DNA of 64,000 nucleotides from contig CAIIXF020000005.1 of assembly GCA_903813345.2 (NCBI GenBank), positions 34,475,375 to 34,539,374 on the forward strand, given 5' to 3'. Position 1 is the stretch's first letter. Each line of letters starts with the position of its first letter. Both the position numbers and the translations under genes were made by a program. This DNA comes from Owenia fusiformis. Its lineage: Eukaryota; Annelida; Polychaeta; Sabellida; Oweniidae. A model generated the notes under the pieces. It searched no databases. It saw nothing but the letters and a program-made list of their open reading frames with translations, and was not told where the DNA came from. This document shows, piece by piece, positions 46,501 through 58,500 of this stretch.

Positions 46501-49500
46501 ATATTCATACAGTAGTTTAATTTGGGTAATATTTCTATATTTTTCATGAAAAAAATTATTAGCCCAGGAGACTGTTCTCCAAACCGAGAATCGTCCTTTG
46601 GCCTGAAATTAAAAAATAAGGCCTTACAAGGCCCAGTAATTGTCAAAAAGGCCCACTTTTTGGGGCCTTAAGGCCTTTTTTGGCATGGCCCAATTTTTTT
46701 TCTTGGACATGGCTTGAACATAGAATAACGTTTACTTACTTAAAAGGTATTTATCTATACAGGTGTTCGTATAAAATATATATGTTAAGAGTAAAATTGA
46801 TTGATATAAGAGCTGTAAGAGGAGATTGGTACAACCAAATAATGGTGAAAACAAAGTATCTTTAAATATGATCTAGATTGAGGGATGTATAATTTGATGA
46901 CAATTGTGTGATGATGAATATCTATATTGATGAGATCAATGAAAGAGATTGAAGCTAAATGCTTTGTTTTGCTTAATTGTCCTTCTCGAAACATTCATGA
47001 ATTTCATGTGTTTGCAAAGATAATTGCAAAATTTTTAATTGTGTGGTTCAGATAGGGCTTTGGTCTAAAGTGTCCTCCAAAGTTTTGGAGGGAAAGACTT
47101 GTGTTAAACTGTTGTGTCATTCTATGAACTTAGTATTTCGCTTTTTTGTACAATGTCATACACAATTCACACTTTCTTCCAGTAACCCTTAGTCTTTTAC
47201 TATTACACTTCCTTATTAGGCTGTCTCTCTCAGAAGCCCAATGGCATGAAAAAAGTAATGAAAACAGATATTTCAAGGAAAAAAACAGATGAGCCAACCA
47301 GATTTCTGTTAAAATAGTACGGATTTGCATAGCATTCAATTTTTAGTTGTAAATAGAGGCAAAAGGCAAAAAATCAAAAATCAAAATAAGAATGGCTGGC
47401 TTGTAGGTCTAGCATTTTTTTTTCATGGCAATCGGAAACGAGACATTTTTTCCTGACCTTCTTAATTGATTAATTGTTCGCTTGATTTTATGAGAACTAC
47501 TGGTTGAGCTTGATAGTTTCACTAGTGATGACCTTTTATAAAAGGTCATGCAGTTCACATTCACAGTCATCATCCACATTCTTGACAAAGATCTCAACTT
47601 CACATACAGCCAATATGTCATCCCCTGGATCAGCAGATTTATGTCCAAGAGCATTTTCTATCTTAATGAATCTGCCTACAGAGGCATTTGGGAGTGGTAT
47701 GATTGTAGGGTTCCCATGAACTCGACCATTGTGTGTGTGTTGTCTCCTCCAGCATGCGCTTTTCAAGTTCAGTCCATCAAATTCACATGCCACATCAATG
47801 GCAAAGTCATGAAGTCGATGGCCTTCAAATAAAAAATGATATCACCAAATTTAATTGTCTCAGCAATTTCAGGAACCAGATATCACTATATCAGTTCATA
47901 ATATTACTATATCAGTTCATAATATCACCATATCAGTTCATAATATCACCATATCAGTTTATAATATCACTATATCAGTTCATAATTACACTATATCAGT
48001 TCATAATATTACTATATCAGTTCATAATATTACTATATCAGTTTATAATATCACCATATCAGTTCATAATATCACCATATCAGTTTATAATATCACCATA
48101 TCAGTTCATAATATCACCATATCAGTTTATAATATCACTATATCAGTTCATAATTACACTATATCAGTTCATAATATTACTATATCAGTTCATAATATTA
48201 CTATATCAGTTCATAATATCACCATATCAGTTCATAATATCACCATATCAGTTCATAATATTACTATATCAGTTCATAATATTACTATATCAGTTCATAA
48301 TATTACTATATCAGTTCATAATATCACCATATCAGTTTATAATATCACTATATCAGTTCATAATTACACTATATCAGTTCATAATATTACTATATCAGTT
48401 CATAATATCACTATATCAGTTCATAATTACACTATATCAGTTCATAATTACACTATATCAGTTCATAATATTACTATATCAGTTCATAATATTACCATAT
48501 CAGTTCATAATATCACCATATCAGTTCATAATATCACCATATCAGTTCATAATATTACTATATCAGTTCATAATATTACTATATCAGTTCATAATATTAC
48601 TATATCAGTTCATAATATCACCAAATCAGTTCATAATATCACCATATCAGTTTATAATATCACTATATCAGTTCATAATATTACTATATCAGTTCATAAT
48701 ATTACTATATCAGTTCATAATATTACTATATCAGTTCATAATATTACCATATCAGTTCATAATATTACTATATCAGTTCATAATATCACCATATCAGTTT
48801 ATAATATCACTATATCAGTTCATAATATTACTATATCAGTTCATAATATTACTATATCAGTTCATAATATTACTATATCAGTTCATAATATTACTATATC
48901 AGTTCATAATATCACCATATCAGTTCATAATAGTACTATATCAGTTCATAATATTACTATATCAGTTCATAATATTACCATATCAGTTCATAATATCACC
49001 ATATCAGTTCATAATATTACTATATCAGTTCATAATATCACCATATCAGTTTATAATATCACTATATCAGTTCATAATATTACTATATCAGTTCATAATA
49101 TTACTATATCAGTTCATAATATTACTATATCAGTTCATAATATTACTATATCAGTTCATAATATTACTATATCAGTTCATAATATTACTATATCAGTTCA
49201 TAATATTACTATATCAGTTCATAATATTACTATATCAGTTCATAATATCACCATATCAGTTCATAATATTACTATATCAGTTCATAATATTACTTTATCC
49301 CACGATTAATGTGTTATCTGTACAATAACAGCTATTGATATTTCTGATATTATTGAAATCCGTGTGATATTTTCCAGAAAATCGTTTATCAAACTCATAT
49401 GCGTGTGATATCGTTTATCTCACGCATATCCGTGTGATATCACATCTGCATTTCGTGCCACAATATTGTTGGAAATTAGGTCAGATAATTTATTCTCTTT

Positions 49501-52500
49501 TGAGAAATTGGTCCCTTAATTTATTCTCTTTAAGTTTCGTTGGTGTATTGAATTACGATTGTGTATATAATTTGATAAGAAGGCTAACTAACGATTAAAA
49601 ATTGGTATTTATGACGAACAATATCATGTTATTTACTTTTTATTGTTAAAATAAAGTGTTTCAAATATTCAATTGATATTCTAATTTCTAGCTTATATTG
49701 TCTGTCAATGTCCTGGAAATTGGATCAGAACATCACAAGGTGATTGTAATCATGGGATAAACCCAATATCACATAATTTCTCGTGATATCATTTTATCAC
49801 CTCGTAGATATCAAATATCAACACTCATTCGCTACGCTCACTTGTGTTGATATTTGTTATCAACTCGGCGATAAAAATGATATCACTCAAAATGATGTGA
49901 TATTCTGTACATATCAGTTCATAATATTACCATATCAGTTCATAATATCACCATATCAGTTCATAATATTACTATATCAGTTCATAATATTACTATATCA
50001 GTTCATGATATTACTATATCAGTTCATAATATTACTATATCAGTTCATAATATTACCATATCAGTTCATAATATCACCATATCAGTTCATAATATTACTA
50101 TATCAGTTCATAATATCACCATATCAGTTCATAATATCACCATATCAGTTCATAATATTACTATATCAGTTCATAATATTACTATATCAGTTCATGATAT
50201 TACTATATCAGTTCATAATATTACTATATCAGTTCATAATATTACCATATCAGTTCATAATATCACCATATCAGTTCATAATATTACTATATCAGTTCAT
50301 AATATTACTATATCAGTTCATGATATTACTATATCAGTTCATAATATTAATATATCAGTTCATAATATTACCATATCAGTTCATAATATCACCATATCAG
50401 TTCATAATATTACTATATCAGTTCATAATATCACTATATCAGTTCATACAAGGTTACTTAGAACAGGAGAGTTTTTCATAAAAATTTAATACATTATTTG
50501 AGTAAGAGAATGTCTGTTAATCTCATAAGTAACAATTTGCAGGCGAACCCCCCCCCCCTGGCCAAAAATTCTTTCAAAATCATGCAGTTTTTGACCATTT
50601 TAGCCTAATTTGGGCCAAAATTGTCAAATGTGAACCCCCCCTGGAACTTTTTGAAAATTGAACTCCCCCTTGGCAAATCCTGGCTACGGGCCTGATTTGA
50701 ATAGAGAAGTAGGAGTCTGTCCTTTTTTCTGGAGTTTATGTAGTCAATACTGGAATGGTTTAAATGTGTAGCCCAAATGATGTTGTAGTACAGGGTGTCC
50801 AAAAAAACAGGACCGTAAGAAAGTTGAATAATTCGGTCAATTTTGCATATTTTCCCTTGAGATTTAAGAATTATTTAATTCATTCAATGACAATTTTGTT
50901 TGTTTTGTTGTCAAAAACTACTGACCTTACAAAACATGCTCAAAATGGGCACTTCTCTCTATGCACAAATGAATCCTGCGAACAAAGTTGTTAATGACCC
51001 TGACCTATACACATCAATGTGGATGGTATGAATTGGGGTAGTTATTGCCCTCTTAAGATTGTTAGGGGCCTGTCAGCATACATATTGGCTTTGAGAAATC
51101 CCCAAGATAAAAATCTGAGAGATTTAGATCTGGCGAATAAGCTGCCCATATGTTATGAGTTCTGTAACAGATGAGCTGATCACCAAAGCATTGCTTAAAC
51201 CATTTCAGCGTATCATTTGAAGTGTTGGGGTGGTGTTGGCTTGTTGAAACCACTGCCTATCTCCTTAGATGCCCCTTCTGGTGCTTAGTGACCTCCAAAA
51301 ATTAGTGAGAACTTGAATATACTGGTGCTTGTTCATGGGAAAGCACTTTAGGGCTGGTATCAACCAATCAGAATGCAAGATTTCAACAAACACACAAAGA
51401 TTTGACTTTGTATTTCATTATTTTATTTATTTCTTATTGATAACACATTTCTTTCAATTTCAATCTACTTTCCACCATTCCAGTTGACCTTCATTTATCT
51501 ATTTCACCACATCACAATATGAAAGTTCATAAAATATGAGGTAGTCTTAGTATTCCTTGGTAACACAGACACCCTTGTACTCATCGAAGACAAGTCCGTA
51601 AGGGCAGGGACGGGCAAGGGCTTTTCCGGAGGCATCGCACTGCCAGAAACAGCTGTTGTCAGAGTGCTTGAAGTCGAATTTTTGGGCAGGGGCCTGGTAT
51701 GCGTTGTAGCTGTTGTGGCTGTTGTAGCTGTTTTGCCTGTTGTAGCTATCATGTCCGTAGCTTGGCTGGGCAACATATGTTTCAGCTGGGTAGTAGCTCT
51801 TGGGGCATGTGAAGTAGCTGCTGTAGGTGGTGGCACATTTTCTGCATGTGTTGTACATGTAGGATCCATATCCGTAGCTGTTGCAGTAGCTGTAGCTCTT
51901 GGTTTCATATGCATTGTAGCTTGGGGCTTCATAGCCATTGTAGCTTGAGGCTTTGTAGCTGTCCTGGGTGTTGTAGCTTGGGGCTTTGTAGCTGCCCTGG
52001 GTGTTGTAGCTTGGGGCTTTGTAGCTGTCCTGGGTGTTGTAGCTTGGGGCTTTGTAGCTGTCACGGGTGTTGTAGCTTGGGGCTTTGTAGCTGTCACGGG
52101 TGTTATAGCTTGGGGCTTTGTAGCTATCATGTCCATTGTAGCTTGGTGCTACGTAGGATTCCTGGTCATAGCCATCATTCCTCTGATAACCATCAGTTGG
52201 GTATTTGGGCTCATATGCCTTGCTGGAAAAATGAGATTTTGTCAGTGAGTTATTAAATGATATAGAGAATGATGGGATAGGCTATCTTGGAGGAATTGAT
52301 TCGGACTCTTCCCCTTTTTGGTCAAGGATAAATTGTATTCATCAATGGAAAGGATTTTCTAAACAAACCAGGTACAAAGTGATCATCATTTGTTCATAAT
52401 CCTGAATTGGTAGTCTGAATTCTATCCATATTTTTACAATTTTGGTCTTAATCATAACCTTTTGCCTGCCAAGAAGACATGTGAAACTTTTTCATTTCAA

Positions 52501-55500
52501 TTAAAAATGCATGTTCTTTGTCACATAGCCATTCTGTTGTATCCTGCTTGCATTGGTGTCCATTTATAATTTTGGGCAACACAATACAAATTTCATTTTA
52601 TTGAGCTGAATGCCTGTGCACCTTTCACAAATAATGTTTCATGAAGCCTGAGGCCTGGGCTAATATTTTTATCTAATATTAAGAGTGAAGAGATAGCCAG
52701 CGTCTTATAAAGGGTTAAGTTATTAATATTGATGATACAGATGCACAGATATCTTTCAGTCCTCATAAAGGATGGTCTCCTACAACAGTTGTGGAAAAAT
52801 AAGTTAAATTTTGTTAGGGTTCCCCTTCCTCTCATATGCTGCCCATTGTGCTTTAACATCTATCATAGAAATTGTGGAACAAAACTTGAAGTCTTGAAGA
52901 ACTTGAATTGAAGTTCATAATTTTGGGCACTTGAGCTATATTTTTCACACTGTTAAACAGAGTAAGACACCTTATTGCAAAATAACTGATATTAATAAAA
53001 AACTTAACATCTAATAGTGAATGTGAAAACTTAAGAATAACTTACGTGGCGTATTCACTGGCCATTGCCACAGCGATGCATCCTACGAAAACTGCGAGTA
53101 CGGTTTGCATGTTGAATATCTGTGTATCTGTGTAGAGCTTCTGAGAGACTGAGGAATAGAACAATGGTAGCCACTTATATAGTCCCAACACGATCCCAAA
53201 TACCCAGATGTGCCACAGGGAGTATTACAATAAGTCACATAAGTGACCTCAATCTATTGTTGTAATTAATATAATTACACTAATGAAGCTAAGGTTAATA
53301 AGGTTGGCCAAAAATCTTGTTAGTCTACTCATAAAAAGATATATCTAAATTTGGATCATGTTTTTGATTCAAAGTTTTATTATATTGAATATGATGCAAT
53401 ACATGTACATATTAATTTTATGATATACAGGGAAGGGGTTTATACATTTTGTCACTCTTCAAAAAGATATGAAATTTATTCATCAAGGCAGATGCAAAAT
53501 AAGGTATGAAATTTTTTTTTGTATTATCCATGTATTATAACTCATCAAAGTTCTATTTTGTGATCATCTTGTGCTACTGGGTGGGTGGGCTGGCAAGCAG
53601 CACATAAATCTTATCATCAAAATCCAGAAAAATCGATTATCATTTCATCATGAAATTATTACAAATGCAGATTAGAGACGAGATCTAACTAGTTATTGTG
53701 AATGTTCAGTAAACTTTTGATAAAAATTTTTATCTTTTTGTGATTAGCACTTGGTATTTAATCACTTTAAAAAATTATTACATATTTATAACCGTTAATT
53801 TTTAAGTACTAAAAGAAGTGATTCTCAGCTTGACTTGAACATAGAATAATGTTTACTTAAAAGGTATTTATCCTATACAGGTGTTTGTGATCCATGATCC
53901 CTCTCCCAATATAATAATAACAAAACAAGGTGTGTGTGGTTGGTTAGAAGGCAGAAGCTTGTCTGTTGGACTGGTCATCACCGGGAGGGTTGTGAGTGGG
54001 GAAACCACGATCCCCGGGGTTACGATGGTCAGTCTAAGACTAAGAGTAAAATTGATTGAGAAACTTAAATTTTTTTCCTGGCCTTCTTAATTGATTCATT
54101 GTTCTCTTGATTTTATGAGAACTACTGGTTGAGCTTGACAGTTTCACTAGTGATGACCTTTTATAAAAGGTCATGCAGTTCACATTCACAGTCATCATCC
54201 ACATTCTTGACAAATATCTCAACTTCACATGGAGCCAACATGTCATCCCCTGGATCAGCAGATTTATGTCCAAGAGCATTTTCTGTCTTAATGAATCTGC
54301 CTACAGAGGCGTTTAGGAGTTGTATGATTGTAGGGTTGCCTTGTTCTTGACTATTGTGTGTTTGTTGTCTTCTCCAGTATGCACTTTTCAGGTTCACTCC
54401 ATCAAATTCACAAGCCATATCGATGGCAAAGTCATGAAGTCGATGGCCTTCAAATAGAAAATGATATCACCAAATTTAATTGTCTCAGCAATCCCAGGAA
54501 CCAGATATCACCATATCAGTTCGCTCATAATATCACTAAATTAGTTTATAATATTATTATATCAGTTCATAATATCACCATATCAGTTCATAATATCACT
54601 AAATCCGTTCATAATATTACTATATCAGTTCATTATATCACCATATCAGTTCATAATATCACTAAATCAGTTCATAATAATACTATATCAGTTCATAATA
54701 TCACCATATCAGTTCATAATATCACTAAATCAGTTCATAATAATACTATATCAGTTCATAATATCACCATATCAGTTCATAATATCACTAAATCAGTTCA
54801 TAATATCCCTATATCAGTTCATAATATCACCATATCAGTTCATAATATCACTAAATCAGTTCATAATATTACTATTTTAGTTCATAATATCACATTTTCC
54901 CGGAAAATGTTTTAAGAGACTTATTTAGATCCTCACCAAAATAATATTATCTAACTTACTGAAGTCTTAAAAGATTCCAAATGAATAACTTAGACAAGTA
55001 ATATGACTTTCCAAGGTCAATGATCCACCATGGAGGATAGCTTCCCACAACTGTATGGGAACATGAGGCCTTTGAAAAATCACCATCTGTATTGCCATCT
55101 ACTGCTTTTTCAGGACCGCGGGGTTTGTCTGTGTAATATGTGGATTGATATGTTGTTTTATTCAATGCCACATTGGTCTCTGTTGATATTTGGTGATCTG
55201 AAATAAGAGGCACATATAAGATTCACTGAAGAAAATTCAGATGCTGGAAATGTACAACTAACACAATGAAAAAAGAGTGAGGAAAAGTAACCAACGACAT
55301 TGGAGAAAATACCCAAAATCTTGAAAACTCAAGATTTGACCTTTGACATAGATAAAAAGTTAACTTAATTTCCCATCATCTCAGGCACATTTCCTAACTA
55401 GCCTTGTAAGCAGCTTGAAATTCTAGTTGTTGAGAAATCTGTTCTTGAAAAATAAAGAAAAATAAGAGAACTGGCAAAAGTAATAGTCTCAAAAAATGAA

Positions 55501-58500
55501 TTAAGTCTCAACACCAGAGCACTTTCCTTATATATAGATAAGTATGATAACAGAATGTACCTATTTTTATAACTCCAAGTTTCCACCTAGGTGAGCTGTT
55601 AAGTTTATCGCACTCCACCTTTTTGTACAACTCACATATTGAGGAATCTGCATTGTAGTTAAAGGCCTTGCAGGTTTGGGCATAAACACACATGAGTAGA
55701 CAGTGGTTCCATTACCCTATTTATATTATTGTATCATTCATTGAATTCAGTTGCTTGACATTGGTTCTTGGTGTCGCAAACAACCCTGTTGTCCAATGGG
55801 TGCAAATGATATTCTTCACAAAGAGAAGAAAAACAAATGATAATAGTTTCACCTCCATTTCATCATTGCGTGTGCTGTGTTCTTTGCTTTTGATTACATA
55901 AGCATGATAACGTTACATAAGCATTAAGATTACGTTACCTAAGCAACTTCTAGCAAGTATCCAATGTTAAAAATGACTCTTCACAACATGTGATCCTGAA
56001 AACGTGTTTACATACTAGTATAATGATGAACCATCGAATTAATGGAATTAAAATTCTTTTCTCCTCTACATGTTTACCTAGACTCAAGTGCAGGTAACAA
56101 TATGGCTACTGCAAAAATATGACATCTGCTTCATTTAATGACCCAATGAATTCTTCAGGGAGTAATTCATTAAAATGATGATGTCTGTGTGAGATAATTG
56201 TGACTCAAATAAATAAATGAATGAACTTTTGTTCTTTGGTGCTATCTAGGATCTAAAAGACATCATCCATATATTGTTCCCATGTGGAGGGATACCAATC
56301 AAATGGGTCTTGAGTGTCTCTTTTTCAGGCCACAGTATGAAAAGGTTGGGAATCGCTGTGTATACTGAGCTATCTGGCATTTCCAAAGAAACATCTGTAT
56401 ATACATGCAAAAGAATCTGCCATTTTGCAAGGCTAAAGACTGAGACTTGCACATCAAATGCTTTCCAATTCTGGAAATATTTCAAAACATCACTAGATTT
56501 GTTTAATTATTTGTGAGATTATACATTTTTATGACATCACCAAAAGTCTCCCAACTTTTTTGTGAAATTTGTTCGGCATTCGTTGACCAGCACCAGTAAC
56601 AAATGGCAGGTGGTTACATTTTGCATATTCATTTTATGATGAAGTTTTGTCCAATTCCAAAGTTAGAAGCTACATGTATGGCATAACAGCCACCCTCTTC
56701 TTACAGTAACCTTTAGTTCAGGTACAAACTTTCAGCCAAATGAAGTAATAATGTAAAAGCATCTTTGTTGTTCATAATTTATTCATTCTTTAACAATGCG
56801 TATCAAAACACATTATATAATTACAAAAATTGTAATGGAAATCAATGCAAATCAATAATGCAATAAGCCTATACTAGAAGGGTTGCTGAAATGCTGATTG
56901 AGGACTTGGTGTCTATTTTATAAACATACCAATAGTACATACTTTAGTTTAGGAAAACTAATGATTTTTACAGTAATTGTGTTTATAAATTCATAGAACC
57001 ATGCTGCCATGGTAACATGTATCACTGTCTCCTGGCAACCCATCAACAAGTCTGTGAACTTCAATTTACTTGTGAATTATCTCGTTTACAGGTGCAGGAG
57101 ATTGGAGGGATGGTGTAACATGCCGAGCCAGACCTCCAGGACAGAACAGTGTGGCTCACATTTTGAAACCATGTTGTCATGGTTACATGGGACATTGTCT
57201 CCTAGCAACACATGAACACTGCCTGTTTATTGGAGGTCAATTTCAAAAGAGAGCTGACCATTGCAGCCAGGTATTGTAAAACAATATATTTTCAAGGATC
57301 TAATCTCTGCTGACAAATACTGTATTGAATAAGATCATGAAACTTGTGTTATTTTTGTCTCTGGGGACAAGGTCGATGTATCAGTGTAATTCCACACCAG
57401 CATTGTTTAAATAACTTTTTAGGAGAAGGAGAAAGCAAAATTTAATTTAGCAAAAATAAATTAAATGTTTCATGAATAGTTGTCGTAAAATAGTTTATTA
57501 AAAATTCATGCTGTCATTATTATGATGTAGCCAATGTCCCCAATTTCACAACACTGCAAATGCATAACATACATAAAGTATAATACATCACTCTGCTGGA
57601 TGAAAAAATATTGCTGCAAAATACATATATAACAAAGTGATGTTTTATAGAAGGCAGCACGAATGTGACTCATCTCCAGAAAATGTTGAAAACTAAAATC
57701 TGTATTTGAGTTTCATTTCTATGTTTTGTAGGTGGATTGTATCTCCATTTTGTGTGGATTTGGTGGATTCTCTAAGACAAAAGATAAACCTTATAAACCA
57801 GAATCAATCAACCATTGGTGGAGGTTGTTCTTTGGCTTATTACATCATCATGGCATTTTTCATTGGTTGATGGTGGCTGCAATACAGCTTCTGATTGGTC
57901 GACAGATTGAGAAGCTGGCTGGTTGGTTGCGTATTGCAATCATATACATCTTGAGTGGGGTGTTTGGCCTTTTGGTGAGAAATCCCCCACTATGTTTTAA
58001 GGAATAAAAAGTTAAACTTTTTATATTGTGATTTTAAGATAGTATCAATATCTTTTAAGAAAAATATATTGAAGAAATGAAACATTGCTGATGCATTCTT
58101 TCAGAAAGACATGTCATCATAATGATGCTTCAAAATCAAGAACAATTTTTTTTTTTTTCGTGTCTTGATTGCTGTCAAATTTTTACTTGAGCACAGACTT
58201 AACAATTTTGTTGTGATATATGTAAAATGAAATATTTGAAGCGTAATATAGTACAAAAATGATGTATTTTCCAGGTGGGGGCAATATTTAATCCACATCG
58301 TGCTCAAGTAGGAGGCGGTGCTGCCATCTTTGGATTACTAGGTGTACTACTTGTTGAACTCATCCAATCCTGGGAGCTTGTCGCAAACCGATCATTCGAA
58401 CTTTTCAAACTCACCAACATTTTTCTCTTACTTCTATTCATCTCAACTCTACCACCCCTCGACAACATTAGTCACATAGCTGGGACTATTATGGGATGTT

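Larger units (their letters stand above)
37070..49300. repeat. Segmental duplication, left copy
   Basis: Blocks collinear with 51340-54890: chitin-binding main exon (37070-38215), its intron end and signal exon plus promoter (43065-43800), 45624-46080 (matching 53310-53780), 46700-46760 (matching 53825-53885), and FTP exon with satellite (47440-49300). Between them are copy-specific insertions at 38218-43063, 43801-45623 and 46100-46690. Confidence 0.8.
51340..54890. repeat. Segmental duplication, right (compact) copy
   Basis: The same ordered blocks as 37070-49300 within 3.5 kb. Junctions such as GGTTGGCCA|AAAATCTTGTTAG (53309) show where the left copy carries extra DNA. Confidence 0.8.

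Noticed and set aside
47733-49328. 531-residue open frame of YQFIIxx units and the overlapping ISVHNIT frame
   Set aside because: Pure translation of the 21-bp satellite; it is open because the unit is a multiple of three without stops. No start context, splice support or domain.
47880-50446. CRISPR array
   Set aside because: Repeats are directly tandem without unique spacers, and the genome is clearly animal nuclear DNA.
53940-54045. tRNA- or SINE-like sequence with GTTGGACTGGTCATCACCGG
   Set aside because: Resembles a tRNA D-arm only loosely and no acceptor stem pairs could be found.
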